Shown here: one piece after another, positions 1 to 9,027 of the stretch | Numbering within the stretch: the stretch's first letter is position 1 | How the letters are laid out: the number at the start of each line of letters is the position of its first letter | Source: Aureimonas endophytica | GTDB taxonomy: Bacteria > Pseudomonadota > Alphaproteobacteria > Rhizobiales > Rhizobiaceae | Direction of reading: 5' to 3' | Assembly (NCBI RefSeq): GCF_014642635.1 | Contig: NZ_BMIQ01000001.1 | Coordinates: 372,001 to 436,000, forward strand | Length of the DNA: 64,000 nt | Translations under genes and position numbers: made by a program | The notes under the pieces: model-generated | Told to the model about the DNA's origin: nothing | Database searches by the model: none | The model's input: the letters and a program-made list of their open reading frames with translations, nothing else

Positions 1-1
1 T

Positions 2-76
2 CTGAAACGCGCCGATCTCAGCCTCTATGCCGCCAAGCGCGGCGGGCGCAACCGCGTCGTCAGCCTGGCCGCCTGA
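2..76 (+). CDS. GGDEF (diguanylate cyclase) protein, C-terminal fragment
   Basis: Only the last 24 codons are in the window, ending in TGA at 74-76. The residues ADLSLYAAKRGGRNRVV match the final helix and strand of GGDEF domains, which make cyclic di-GMP from two GTP. The gene next to rpmG in related Hyphomicrobiales is the response regulator-cyclase pleD, so this is probably PleD, but that is inferred from neighbourhood and a short tail. The catalytic GGDEF motif and any receiver domains lie outside the window. Confidence 0.7.
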   Translation: MKRADLSLYAAKRGGRNRVVSLAA

Positions 77-471
77 CGCGAACTTTCGCGCGATGCCGGC
101 CCGCTTGTCATGCGAGCTTCCGGGCCGATTCATGCGGCGCCGGGCGGCGCTCCGTGGCTTGCGCGAGCCGTCGTCGCGCGGCGATGGTTCAGGACCGGTC
201 ACTCCGGTCAGGGGGCGAATCAGACTTAACCATTCCTTTCGAAATGGTAAGTCGCAAGGCACCGATCCGATTGCTATTGCTGGCGGATCGCCGGAGACTG
301 GCGTTACGGATCGCAGCCCCGGACCTCGCGTCCCGGCAGAGCTCAGATCCTCATGGGATGTTCAGGTCCGCCGCATCTCCTGAGTCCCGTGGGGCGGCCG
401 ATCGGCACCTGGCACAAGCGGTTTCCTCGTTCCGCCGCCGGGGCCGATCGGCCACTTTTCTCATCCCAAAC
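77..471. other. 395-nt gap between convergent genes
   Basis: It lies between the GGDEF gene end and the rpmG terminator. I see no convincing coding frame. It holds a CtrA-like inverted repeat (226-250) and two copies of the palindromic 11-mer GGCCGATCGGC at 396-406 and 442-452, which could pair with each other in RNA. A small RNA is possible but not demonstrated. Confidence 0.5.
226..250. promoter_or_regulatory. CtrA-like TTAACCAT inverted repeat
   Basis: TTAACCATT at 226-234 faces AATGGTAA at 243-250 with eight bases between. TTAACCAT is one published form of the CtrA recognition half-site of alphaproteobacteria. The position between two gene 3' ends is unusual for a promoter element, so the function is uncertain. 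Confidence 0.3.
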
Positions 472-472
472 G

Positions 473-494
473 AAAACGCCGCCCGAAGGCGGCG
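473..494 (-). terminator. Rho-independent terminator of rpmG
   Basis: Perfect 7-bp stem CGCCGCC/GGCGGCG (477-483 and 488-494) with a CGAA tetraloop. Read on the minus strand it is followed by four U (positions 476-473). It sits 27 nt beyond the rpmG stop codon. Confidence 0.75.
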
Positions 495-521
495 CATCCA
501 GCATGCAGGATCGAGTAAGGC

Positions 522-689
522 TTACTTGATCTTGGTCTCTCGGAACTCGACGTGCTTGCGCGCGATCGGGTCGTACTTCGTCTTCGTCATCTTATCGGTC
601 ATCGTGCGGCTGTTCTTCTTGGTCACGTAGAAGAAGCCGGTATCGGCCGTCGACAGGAGCTTGATCTTGATGGTCGTGGCTTTGGCCAT
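522..689 (-). CDS. rpmG: 50S ribosomal protein L33
   Basis: A 55-residue basic protein of the L33 family, a component of the large ribosomal subunit near the E site. It starts [12 protein letters not shown] and carries the family core [10 protein letters not shown] and the tail [14 protein letters not shown], the usual length for bacterial L33. The longer upstream reading frame is rejected because the conserved start lies at 689 with an AAGG-containing ribosome site just before it. It lacks the paired CxxC zinc motifs, so it is the zinc-independent (C-) form. It is the last gene of the minus-strand group and is followed by a clear terminator. Confidence 0.95.
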   Translation of the reverse strand: MAKATTIKIKLLSTADTGFFYVTKKNSRTMTDKMTKTKYDPIARKHVEFRETKIK

Positions 690-875
690 GGTCACTCGCC
701 TTGCAAAGTCTTGCCATGTCCCTTCGCGGCGGCAGGCCAACGGATGCATGGCGGGATCGGATCGTCGGAGCGGCGCGACTTCGCCGATGGCGAAGGTCCT
801 GCCGAAAATCGTTCGCGCCGCGCGGAAAGCGCGACGCGAACTTTGCCCGGACGTTTATCCGAGCCACCGGCAAAG

Positions 876-2066
876 TCAAGAACGGGCGGCGCGATGGGCG
901 AGGCGGCCGAGCGTCAGCATGATGTAGAAAGCGAAGAAGACGGCCAGCGCATAGGAAAAGCCGTTCAGACCCAGAAGGTCGAGCGAGGCGCCGATGCCCT
1001 GCGGGCCGACCAGCATGCCGAGCGCGTAGCAGAAGATGAAGGCTGCATTGGCGGACGCGAGATCGGCGCCCGACAGCTTCGAGCCGAGATGGGCGAGGCC
1101 GACAGTATAGAGGCCGGCGACGACGCCGCCCCAGACGAAGAGCACCAGCGCCGTCAGCCACCAGGACTGGATGAGGAAGGGCAGCGCCAGCGAACCCAGA
1201 AGGCCGACCACGGCGCAGAGCAGCAACAGGCTGCGCGGATCGCGCACCCGGTCGCTGACGAGACCGAGCGGAATCTGCAGGAAGACATTGCCGAGCCCGA
1301 CCGCCGTCAGGAGCTGCGCCGCCCCGGCCTCCGAGAAGCCCGCGGCCTGCCCGTAGATCGGAAAGAGCGCGAAGCCGCCCGATTCGACCGCGCCGAAGAC
1401 GAAGACCGCCGCCGTCGCCGTCGGCACGGCGAGGACGTAGCGCCAGAAGCCGCCCTTGCGGTCGCTCTCGTGGACGGGCGGCTCGCGGTCCCATGCCAGG
1501 AGGAGCGGGATCGCCGAGGCGACGAGGACACCGGCGCCAATCGCGAAAGGCAGGACGCCCCGCGAGCCGACCTGCGAGAAGACGAAGGGTCCGAAGGCGA
1601 AGCCGAGCGACAGGCAGGTGGCGTAGAGGCCGAGCATCATCCCGCGCCGATGCGGCGGCGCGGCGGTGCTGATCCAGAACTCCGACAGGATGAAGAGCGC
1701 CGTCACGGCGAAATGGAAGACGAAGCGCAGCGCGAACCAGGCGGGAAGCGCGGCGAAGAGATAGAAGCCGAAGCCGGAGGCCGCCGCCGCCGCGATCGAC
1801 AGAAGCATGAGGTTGCGCACGCCGATCCGCTTGGCGAGCGGCGTGACGAGCGGCGCGGCGGCCAGCGAGGCGATGCCGGCGACGGCGGTGTTCGCGCCGA
1901 TCATCGAGGCGGAGGCGCCGCGTTCCTCGAGAACGACGCTGAGCAGCGGCAGTCCGAAGCCGAGCGAGGTGCCGACCGCGCTGATCGAGGCGATCGCCGC
2001 TCCGGCCCCCAGCCAATCGACGGATCGGCCGGCATCGCTGTCGGTCGAGAAGGGCCGGCTCGTCAT
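876..2066 (-). CDS. MFS transporter
   Basis: A 396-residue inner-membrane protein with about 12 hydrophobic helices, the layout of major facilitator superfamily carriers. The N half carries an APLVTPLAKRIGVRN loop between helices 2 and 3, which resembles the MFS motif A region, and the C half repeats it as GLVSDRVRDPRS. The sequence looks like the YcaD/Bcr-like group of sugar or drug exporters, but the substrate cannot be read. The start at 2066 (MTSRPF) is chosen because everything upstream in the frame is arginine-rich, out-of-frame-looking sequence. It lies 65 nt after the DUF983 gene on the same strand and probably shares its transcript. Confidence 0.85.
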   Translation of the reverse strand: MTSRPFSTDSDAGRSVDWLGAGAAIASISAVGTSLGFGLPLLSVVLEERGASASMIGANTAVAGIASLAAAPLVTPLAKRIGVRNLMLLSIAAAAASGFGFYLFAALPAWFALRFVFHFAVTALFILSEFWISTAAPPHRRGMMLGLYATCLSLGFAFGPFVFSQVGSRGVLPFAIGAGVLVASAIPLLLAWDREPPVHESDRKGGFWRYVLAVPTATAAVFVFGAVESGGFALFPIYGQAAGFSEAGAAQLLTAVGLGNVFLQIPLGLVSDRVRDPRSLLLLCAVVGLLGSLALPFLIQSWWLTALVLFVWGGVVAGLYTVGLAHLGSKLSGADLASANAAFIFCYALGMLVGPQGIGASLDLLGLNGFSYALAVFFAFYIMLTLGRLAHRAARS

Positions 2067-2131
2067 GGGGCGGAAGTCCAGACCGTCGTGAGGGGAGATC
2101 GCGGAAGCGATAGCCGCCCGACGACGGCGTT

Positions 2132-2566
2132 TCAATGGTCGGCGGACGCGTCCCGGTTGCCGAATCCATGCATGCGCATCGCCCATTGCAACCCGATCGT
2201 CAGGCCCTTCATCGGCCGCAGCAGCGCCAGGGTGAGGATGATCGTCAGCGGCAGGAAGATCGCGAGATGCGTCCACATCGACAGGGTGACGAGCTCTTCC
2301 AGCGCCATGTAGAGCGCGACGACGAGATGGCCGACCACGAAGACGGTCAGATAAGGCGGCAGGTCGTCGGCGCGATGGCCTTCGAAGATCTGGCCGCAGC
2401 TCGAGCAGGCGGGCGCAGTGCGCAGATAGCCGGCGAAGATCGGCCCCTGGCCGCAATTCGGACAGCGGCAGAGGAAGCCCCGCAGCATGGCCTGGACGAG
2501 CGGCCGCTCGGCGCCGGTATCGACGGGCGCATGGGTGCGGGTCCGGTCCAGGGTCTCGATCGTCAT
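2132..2566 (-). CDS. DUF983 family membrane protein
   Basis: A 144-residue protein with two zinc-ribbon-like cysteine pairs near the N terminus (CPNCGQGPIF at about residues 35-45 and CSSCGQIF at about 54-61), followed by two hydrophobic helices (about 70-90 and 97-115). This arrangement is that of DUF983, an alphaproteobacterial family of unknown function whose gene regularly follows rnr. The start codon overlaps the rnr stop as ATGA, so translation is probably coupled. A role in metal binding or membrane assembly can only be guessed. Confidence 0.9.
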   Translation of the reverse strand: MTIETLDRTRTHAPVDTGAERPLVQAMLRGFLCRCPNCGQGPIFAGYLRTAPACSSCGQIFEGHRADDLPPYLTVFVVGHLVVALYMALEELVTLSMWTHLAIFLPLTIILTLALLRPMKGLTIGLQWAMRMHGFGNRDASADH

Positions 2567-4839
2567 CGCTTCTTTCTCACCCGGCCGGCGACATTCTTCG
2601 GCGGCTTGCCGCGCGGCCGCCCCGAGGGGCGCAGCTTGGTCTTGTGGAACGAGCTTGTCGAGCGCCCGAGCGGACGCGGCTCGGACAGCATCTGGAACTG
2701 CATGGAGCCGGCGAGGGGAATGGCCTCCACCAGCTTGACCTCCACGGCGTCGCCAAGCCGGAAGCCGGTGCCGCTGCGACTGCCGACCAGCGAATGCGCC
2801 GCCTCGTCGAAATCGAAATATTCGTGTCCGAGTGTCGATATGGGGATGAAACCGTCCGCGCCAAAGCCCGGAAGCGAGACGAAGAGGCCGGATTTCGTGA
2901 CGCCGGTGATCCGGCCGTCGAACTGATCGCCGACCCGCTCGGCGAGATGATGGGCGATCAGCCGGTCGACAGTCTCGCGCTCGGCCGCCATGGCGCGGCG
3001 TTCGGCCTTCGAGATCTCGTCGGCTGTTTCCGTGAGGCGCGCCTCTTCCTCCTTCGTCAGCCCGCCTTCGCCGAGACCGAGCGCCGCGACGAGGGCGCGA
3101 TGGACGACGAGATCGGCATAGCGCCGGATCGGCGAGGTGAAATGCGCGTAGCGCATGAGGTTAAGACCGAAATGGCCGAGATTCTCGGGTGAGTAGATCG
3201 CCTGGCTCTGGGTGCGCAGCACGATCTCGTTGACGAGATGCTCGTGCTCGCCGGCGCGGACCTCGGCCAGAATGCCGTTGAAATGCGCCGGCCGTAGACT
3301 GCCGGAGCGGGCCAGCGAGATGTCGAGCGTGCGCAGGAAGTCGCGCAACGCCTCCAGCTTGGCGAGGGAAGGGGCGTCGTGGACCCGGTAGATCAAGGCT
3401 TGGCGGCGCGCCTCCAGCGCCTCGGCCGCCGCGACATTGGCGAGGATCATGAATTCCTCGATCAGCCGGTGCGCGTCCAGCCGGTCCGGCACGACGACGC
3501 GCTCGACCCGGCCATGCTCGTCGAGGACGATCTTCTTTTCGGGCAGGTCGAGATCGAGCGGCTGGCGCTCCGTGCGGGCTTGGCGAAGCAGCCCATAGGC
3601 CGTCCAGAGCGGGCGCAGGACCGTGTTCACGATAGCGGGTGAAACCGGCGATTCGCGCCCGTCGATCGCCGCCTGCGCGTCCTGATAGGCGAGGCGCGCA
3701 TGGCTGCGCATCAGGACGCGGTGGAACGAATGCTTGACCTTCCGACCCTCGGCCGAGATTACCATCCGCACGGCGAGGGCCGGCCGGTCGACCTCGGGGC
3801 GGAGCGAGCAGAGATCGTTGGAGATGCGCTCCGGCAGCATCGGCACGACGCGGTCGGGAAAATAGACCGAATTGCCGCGCAGCCGCGCTTCCTCGTCCAG
3901 CCGCGAGCCGGGGCGGACATACCAGGAGACGTCGGCGATCGCGACGGTCAGCACCATGCCGCCGGGATTGGACGGATCGTGGTCGCGTGCGGCATGGACC
4001 GCGTCGTCGTGATCCTTGGCGTCCGCCGGATCGATCGTGACGAGCGGCAGCGCGCGCCAGTCCTCGTGTTCGGGACCGAACGCCCGATCGCCGGCGGCCT
4101 CGGCCTCCGTGAGCACGCCGCGCGGAAAGATATGCGGAATCGAATGGGCATGCAGCGCGATGGTCGAGATCGCCCGCTCGCTGCCGAGCGAGCCGATCAC
4201 CGTCACCACGCGTCCGCGTGGCAGGCCAGCCCGGCCGCGATCGAGGGGTTCGACTTCCACGAGATCGCCGCTGCGCGCGCCGCCGGTATCCGCAGGGCCG
4301 ATCGCATATTCGAGCGCGCGCCGCTCCACCGGCTCGATGCGCCCGCCGCCGCCCGGCGCGGCGCGGAAGACGCCGAGCGCCAGCGTCTGCTTCTTTTCCA
4401 GAACCCGGATCACGCTCGCCGTCGGGCCCTCCGGCGCCTCCTGGTCGAGCTTGGCCAGGATGCGGTCGCCGACGCCAGCCGTCGCCGTCCGCTCGTTCTG
4501 GCGGACGACGAAGACGGGACGCGGCCCCTGACTGTCTTCCTCCCAGCCGGGCGGCTCGGCGAGAAGGCCGCCATCGTCGTCGCGGCGGCGGATTTCGAGG
4601 ACGGTGACGTCGGGCAGGGCGCCGGGACGGGAATAGCTGCGGCGGTTGCCCGCCAGCGCGCCTTCCGCCTGAAGGTCGGCGATGATGTCCTTCAGCTCGT
4701 TGCGCGACTCGCCCTTCACCTCGAAGGCGCGGGCGATCTCGCGCTTCGTCGCCCGGTCAGGGTTCTCGGCGATGAAGCGCAGCACGGCCTCGCGCGTCAG
4801 TTCGGGTCCCGTCGTCCGATGCCCGCCGCGCTTCGCCAT
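2563..4839 (-). CDS. rnr: ribonuclease R
   Basis: A 758-residue 3'-5' exoribonuclease of the RNase II/R family, which degrades structured RNA and takes part in mRNA decay and rRNA and trans-translation quality control. The order is: an N-terminal winged helix (about 10-70, LTREAVLRFIAENPDRATKR), cold-shock OB folds, the RNB catalytic domain with the acidic cluster TIDPADAKDHDDAVHA near residue 270, the TSPIRRYADLVVHR segment near 575, and an S1 domain near 640-720 (DGRITGVTKSGLFV). A short basic tail ends in RVRKKR. Length and motifs are normal. It begins 5 nt after the topA stop codon, so topA-rnr-DUF983 are surely cotranscribed. Confidence 0.97.
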   Translation of the reverse strand: MAKRGGHRTTGPELTREAVLRFIAENPDRATKREIARAFEVKGESRNELKDIIADLQAEGALAGNRRSYSRPGALPDVTVLEIRRRDDDGGLLAEPPGWEEDSQGPRPVFVVRQNERTATAGVGDRILAKLDQEAPEGPTASVIRVLEKKQTLALGVFRAAPGGGGRIEPVERRALEYAIGPADTGGARSGDLVEVEPLDRGRAGLPRGRVVTVIGSLGSERAISTIALHAHSIPHIFPRGVLTEAEAAGDRAFGPEHEDWRALPLVTIDPADAKDHDDAVHAARDHDPSNPGGMVLTVAIADVSWYVRPGSRLDEEARLRGNSVYFPDRVVPMLPERISNDLCSLRPEVDRPALAVRMVISAEGRKVKHSFHRVLMRSHARLAYQDAQAAIDGRESPVSPAIVNTVLRPLWTAYGLLRQARTERQPLDLDLPEKKIVLDEHGRVERVVVPDRLDAHRLIEEFMILANVAAAEALEARRQALIYRVHDAPSLAKLEALRDFLRTLDISLARSGSLRPAHFNGILAEVRAGEHEHLVNEIVLRTQSQAIYSPENLGHFGLNLMRYAHFTSPIRRYADLVVHRALVAALGLGEGGLTKEEEARLTETADEISKAERRAMAAERETVDRLIAHHLAERVGDQFDGRITGVTKSGLFVSLPGFGADGFIPISTLGHEYFDFDEAAHSLVGSRSGTGFRLGDAVEVKLVEAIPLAGSMQFQMLSEPRPLGRSTSSFHKTKLRPSGRPRGKPPKNVAGRVRKKR

Positions 4840-4844
4840 CCGAG

Positions 4845-7523
4845 CTATTCCGCCGCTTCCGATTTCGCCGCCGTCCGCCGCTTGGGCGCCGCCTTCTTCT
4901 TCGGCGCCTCGCCCTCGGCCTTCGCCTTCGGCTTGGCCCGCGAGGTGGCGCGCGCCGTCGTCTTGGTCTTGCCGCCGGCGCCGGTCTTCGCCGCCCGCTC
5001 GGTCAGAAGCGCGATGGCCTCCTCCAGCGTCACGCTGGCCGGGTCCTTGCCCTTCGGCAGCGTGGCATTGACCTTGCCGACATTGACATAGGGGCCGAAG
5101 CGGCCGTCGCGCACGGTGATCGGCCCGCCGAGCTCGGGATGCTCGCCGAGCGTCGCCAGGGCGGCTGGCGTCGAGCGGCCGCGGGCGCCCTTTTCCTTCT
5201 TCTCCGCGATCACGGTGACGGCGCGGTTGAGACCGATCGTCAGGACGTCCTCGACCGTCTCCAGATTGGCATAGGCGCCGTCATGCTGGAGGAACGGACC
5301 GTAGCGGCCGAGCCCGGCGAGGATCGGCTTGCCGGTTTCGGGATGCAGCCCGACCTCCCGCGGCAGAGACAGGAGCCGCAAGGCCTTTTCGAGATCGATC
5401 TCGGCGGCCAGCCAGCCCTTCGGCAGCGAGGAGCGCTTGGCTTCCTTGCCCTCGCCCCGCTGCACATAGGGGCCGAAGCGGCCGGAGCGCAGCGTCACCG
5501 CCTCGCTCGTGTCCGGATCGGTGCCGAGCTCGCGCGGCTCGTCGCCCCCGGTGCCCTCCGCCGCGTCGGCGGCGAAGCTCGTGCCGAGCTGGCGCGTATA
5601 GTTGCATTCCGGGTAGTTCGAGCAGCCGACGAAGGCGCCGAACTTGCCGAGCTTCAGCGACAGCTGGCCGCTGTTGCAGCGCGGGCAGAGGCGCGGATCG
5701 GTGCCGTCCTCCTTGGCCGGGAAGAGGAGCGGCGACAGATCGTCGTTCAGCGCGTCGAGAACGTTCGTGACGCGCAGTTCCTTGGTGCTCTCCACATGCG
5801 AGGAGAATTCGCGCCAGAACTCGCGCAGCACGTCCTTCCAGGACAGTTCGCCGGCCGAGATCCGGTCCAGCTTGCCTTCGAGATCGGCCGTGAAGTCGTA
5901 TTCGACATAGCGCTCGAAGAAGTTCGTGAGGAAGGCCGTGACCAACCGGCCCTTGGCTTCCGGCAGGAGCTTGCGCTTGTCGTTGACGATATATTCGCGG
6001 TCCTGCAGTGTCTGAAGCGTCGCGGCATAGGTGGAGGGCCGGCCGATGCCGAGCTCTTCCAGCTTCTTGATCAGCGAGGCTTCCGAATAGCGCGGCGGCG
6101 GTTCGGTGAAGTGCTGGCCAGCCTCGACGGCACGCTTGTCGAGCGTCTCGCGCGCCTCGATGCGCGGCAGCCGGGCATCGTCGTCCTCGTCATCGGCCGC
6201 GCCGCCGTCCTTCGGCGCGCTGTCGTCGCGGTGATCCACATAGGCGCCGAGGAAGCCGTCGAAGCGCACCACCTGGCCGGTGGCGCGCAGCATCGCCCGC
6301 TTCGCGCCGGCCGTCGCCTCGATCTCGGCCACGGTACGCTCGATCTCGGCCGCCGCCATCTGGCTGGCGATCGCGCGCTTCCAGACGAGGTCATAGAGCC
6401 GCGCCTGATCACGGTCGAGAAAGCGCTCGACATCCTTCGGATGACGCGTGAACGAGGTCGGGCGGATCGCCTCGTGCGCTTCCTGGGCGTTCTTCGCCTT
6501 GGTGGAATAGTGGCGCGGCTTTTCCGGCAGATAGCGCTCGCCGAACGTGCCGCCGATGGCTTTCCGCGCGTCGGCGATGGCCTCCGGCGCCATCTGCACA
6601 CCGTCGGTTCGCATATAGGTGATGAGACCGACCGTCTCGCCGCCGATGTCGAGGCCTTCATACAGCTTCTGGGCGACCTGCATGGTACGCGAGGCGGAGA
6701 AGCCGAGCTTGGCGGAGGCCGCCTGCTGGAGCGAGGAGGTGGTGAAGGGCGGGCCGGGATTGCGGCGCGTCGGCTTCGCCTCGACCGAGGCGACGCCGTA
6801 GCGCGCCCCGTCCAGCATGGCGCGGATCGACTGCGCGTCGTCGCCATTGGCGATCGACAGGCGGTTCAGCTTGCGTCCGTCATATTCGGACAGGCGCGCG
6901 GTGAACTCGTCGCCGCGCGGCGTCGCGAGACGGGCGGCGATCGACCAGTATTCCTGCGGCTTGAAGCGTTCGATCTCGGATTCGCGATCGCAGATGAGGC
7001 GCAGCGCCACGGACTGGACGCGGCCGGCCGAGCGGGCACCCGGCAGCTTGCGCCACAGCACCGGCGACAGCGTGAAGCCGACGAGATAGTCCAGCGCGCG
7101 GCGCGCCAGATAGGCGTCGACCAGCGGTTCGTCGATCTCGCGGGGCTTGGCCATCGCTTCCAGCACGGCCGATTTGGTGATGGCGTTGAAGACGACGCGG
7201 CGCACTGGCTTCTTGCCGAGCGCCCGCTTCTGCCGCAACACTTCGAGAACGTGCCAGGAAATGGCCTCGCCTTCGCGATCCGGGTCGGTCGCCAGCACGA
7301 TCGTGTCGGCCTGCTTGGCGGCGTCAGCGATCTCCGAGAGACGCTTCTGCGACGGCTTGCCGACTTCCCAGCTCATGGCGAAATCCTCGTCCGGCAGGAC
7401 CGAACCATCCTTGGCGGGAAGGTCGCGGACATGGCCGTAGGAGGCGAGAACCTTAAAGTTCGAGCCGAGATATTTGTTGATCGTCTTCGCTTTCGCCGGC
7501 GATTCGACGATAACCAGATCCAT
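4845..7523 (-). CDS. topA: DNA topoisomerase I
   Basis: An 892-residue type IA topoisomerase that relaxes negative supercoils by cutting one strand. The N-terminal TOPRIM domain starts MDLVIVESPAKAKTI and holds the DPDREGEAI metal site; the active tyrosine lies in GLITYMRTDG. A four-cysteine zinc element (CPRC...CSNYPEC) sits near residue 590, followed by several 'GRFGPYV' topoisomerase C-terminal repeats and a lysine/alanine-rich tail of about 55 residues that probably binds DNA. The start at 7523 is set by the conserved N terminus; an upstream in-frame ATG at 7745 would add 74 residues with no family match. The 224 nt before the start are the AT-richest nearby and should hold its promoter. 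Confidence 0.97.
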   Translation of the reverse strand: MDLVIVESPAKAKTINKYLGSNFKVLASYGHVRDLPAKDGSVLPDEDFAMSWEVGKPSQKRLSEIADAAKQADTIVLATDPDREGEAISWHVLEVLRQKRALGKKPVRRVVFNAITKSAVLEAMAKPREIDEPLVDAYLARRALDYLVGFTLSPVLWRKLPGARSAGRVQSVALRLICDRESEIERFKPQEYWSIAARLATPRGDEFTARLSEYDGRKLNRLSIANGDDAQSIRAMLDGARYGVASVEAKPTRRNPGPPFTTSSLQQAASAKLGFSASRTMQVAQKLYEGLDIGGETVGLITYMRTDGVQMAPEAIADARKAIGGTFGERYLPEKPRHYSTKAKNAQEAHEAIRPTSFTRHPKDVERFLDRDQARLYDLVWKRAIASQMAAAEIERTVAEIEATAGAKRAMLRATGQVVRFDGFLGAYVDHRDDSAPKDGGAADDEDDDARLPRIEARETLDKRAVEAGQHFTEPPPRYSEASLIKKLEELGIGRPSTYAATLQTLQDREYIVNDKRKLLPEAKGRLVTAFLTNFFERYVEYDFTADLEGKLDRISAGELSWKDVLREFWREFSSHVESTKELRVTNVLDALNDDLSPLLFPAKEDGTDPRLCPRCNSGQLSLKLGKFGAFVGCSNYPECNYTRQLGTSFAADAAEGTGGDEPRELGTDPDTSEAVTLRSGRFGPYVQRGEGKEAKRSSLPKGWLAAEIDLEKALRLLSLPREVGLHPETGKPILAGLGRYGPFLQHDGAYANLETVEDVLTIGLNRAVTVIAEKKEKGARGRSTPAALATLGEHPELGGPITVRDGRFGPYVNVGKVNATLPKGKDPASVTLEEAIALLTERAAKTGAGGKTKTTARATSRAKPKAKAEGEAPKKKAAPKRRTAAKSEAAE

Positions 7524-7683
7524 TCCGAAGTCCTGATTTTCCGGGCGAGGGGCCTGTGCCGCGAACCGTTCGGCGCGCCCATCGGCCGCCGGCCACAGAT
7601 GGACAGCTTCCGGCGGGCGGTCAAGTCCCGGCTGCATTCCGCCTCGAATGATCGAATGCAACCCTGGGTGACATCCGGATAAT

Positions 7684-7711
7684 TTTACAAACGCAGAAGC
7701 TGTGTTATCTC
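7684..7711 (+). promoter_or_regulatory. possible sigma-70-type promoter for the 55-residue ORF
   Basis: TTTACA at 7684-7689, a 16-nt spacer and TATCTC at 7706-7711 lie in a locally AT-rich patch, about 37 nt before the ATG at 7748. The match is moderate and rests on sequence only; the same patch must also serve the divergent topA gene. Confidence 0.3.
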
Positions 7712-7747
7712 CTTCGCTTACAGCCTCGCATCTCGGAAGACCCATCC

Positions 7748-7915
7748 ATGACGGAGTTTCAGCAGACGCTGCATTATATCCGCGACATGCTGAACCAGCT
7801 GATCCGGCTGGTTCCTCCCGAGGCGGGGCGCACGCTTCCCTATCTGCTCGACGTCGCCAAGCTGGAGGCGAACGAGCTGATCGCGAGCGAGGATCAGAAG
7901 ACGAGCGAGACGTAG
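7748..7915 (+). CDS. small hypothetical protein (55 aa) between topA and dprA
   Basis: An open frame from ATG 7748 to TAG 7913-7915 gives a 55-residue acidic protein beginning MTEFQQTLHYIRDMLNQLI and containing PYLLDVAKLEANELIASE. It has no run of arginine or serine typical of out-of-frame GC-rich sequence and looks like a two-helix amphipathic protein with leucines at regular spacing. It is divergent from topA and overlaps the 3' end of dprA tail to tail by 22 nt. I do not recognise a family. The balanced composition and an AT-rich upstream region with a promoter-like element argue that it is real. Confidence 0.6.
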   Translation: MTEFQQTLHYIRDMLNQLIRLVPPEAGRTLPYLLDVAKLEANELIASEDQKTSET

Positions 7916-9027
7916 CCGCCGCGATGCCGCTCCAGGCGGCCGGCGAGATCGAGTTCGAGGAGGACGAGTTGCAGCGCGGCCGGCGAGGCGCCGGTATGGG
8001 CGATGAGATCGTCCAGCGCCGCCGGCGCGGTGCCGAGCGCTTCGAGGATGCGGCCGCGTTCGCCCTCGCTCGGGCCGTCGCCGAGGAAACTCCCCTCCGC
8101 GCCCTGGCTCGCGGCGAAGCCGGGTTCCATCCGCGAATCGAGCGGCCGGAGCGCGTCGATCACGTCCTTGCCCTCGGTCACGATGAGGGCGCCGTCCTTC
8201 AGCAGCTTGTTCGTGCCGCCGGCGCGCGGATCGAGCGGCGAGCCGGGCACGGCGAAGACCAGCCGTCCCATCTCGCCGGCAAGGCGCGCGCTGATCAGCG
8301 AGCCGGAGCGTAGCGCCGCCTCGACCACGAGGAGGCCGTGCGCGAGGGCGGCGACGATCCGGTTGCGGCGCGGGAAATCGACCGCGCGCGGCTCCCAGCC
8401 GAAGGGCATTTCGGAGAGGAGGCAGCCGCCGCCGTCGACGATGCGTCGCATCAGCGGGCCGTTCTCCTTCGGATAGGGCTTGTCGAGACCGCCGGCGAAG
8501 ACGCCGGCCGTTCCCGTCGATATCGCCGCCTCATGCGCCGCCGCATCGATGCCGCGGGCGAGGCCGGAGACGATGACGAAGCCGGCCGCGCCGATCTCGG
8601 CGACGAGTTGCCGCGTCAGCTTCACGCCGGACAGCGAGGCATTGCGCGCGCCGACCACCGCCAGCGTCGGCCGGGCGAGAACTGCGGGGTCGCCCATGAT
8701 CGCGAGAACCGGCGGCGCCGCTTCGGTGGCGAGGAGGATCGGCGGATAGTCGGCTTCGCCCTGGAACAGGAACCGCGCGCCAAGCCGCTCGGCACGGGCG
8801 AGCTCGGCCTCGGCGGCGGCTTTCTCGGCGATGCGGATGCGACGCTTCGAGCCGCCGCGCGCGGCGAGGTCCGGCAGGGCCTCCAGCGCGGCTTCCGCGC
8901 CGCCATAGCGGTTGATCAGGGCCCGGAAGCTGATCGGCCCGACATTCTCGCTGCGGATGAGGCGCAGCCAGGCGAGGCGTTGGGCGTCGTCGAGACGCGG
9001 TCGCGCGGCCTCGCGGCGGGGTGTCAC
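7894..9027 (-). CDS. dprA: DNA-processing protein DprA
   Basis: A 377-residue DprA/Smf protein, which loads RecA on incoming single-stranded DNA during natural transformation. The order is: an N-terminal helical SAM/HhH-like region (about 10-70), the Rossmann core with VVGARNAS (near 125) and [12 protein letters not shown] (near 155), the FPRRNRI segment, and a C-terminal winged helix (about 305-375, [16 protein letters not shown]). Length and motifs are complete. Its start overlaps the plsY stop by 4 nt, so it is the last gene of a pyrB-pyrC-plsY-dprA transcript. Its last 22 nt overlap the opposite 55-residue ORF. Confidence 0.95.
   Translation of the reverse strand: MTPRREAARPRLDDAQRLAWLRLIRSENVGPISFRALINRYGGAEAALEALPDLAARGGSKRRIRIAEKAAAEAELARAERLGARFLFQGEADYPPILLATEAAPPVLAIMGDPAVLARPTLAVVGARNASLSGVKLTRQLVAEIGAAGFVIVSGLARGIDAAAHEAAISTGTAGVFAGGLDKPYPKENGPLMRRIVDGGGCLLSEMPFGWEPRAVDFPRRNRIVAALAHGLLVVEAALRSGSLISARLAGEMGRLVFAVPGSPLDPRAGGTNKLLKDGALIVTEGKDVIDALRPLDSRMEPGFAASQGAEGSFLGDGPSEGERGRILEALGTAPAALDDLIAHTGASPAALQLVLLELDLAGRLERHRGGYVSLVF

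Noticed and set aside
552-2312. A 586-codon frame on the plus strand covering the MFS gene
   Set aside because: It is a compositional shadow; the minus strand encodes a 12-helix transporter.
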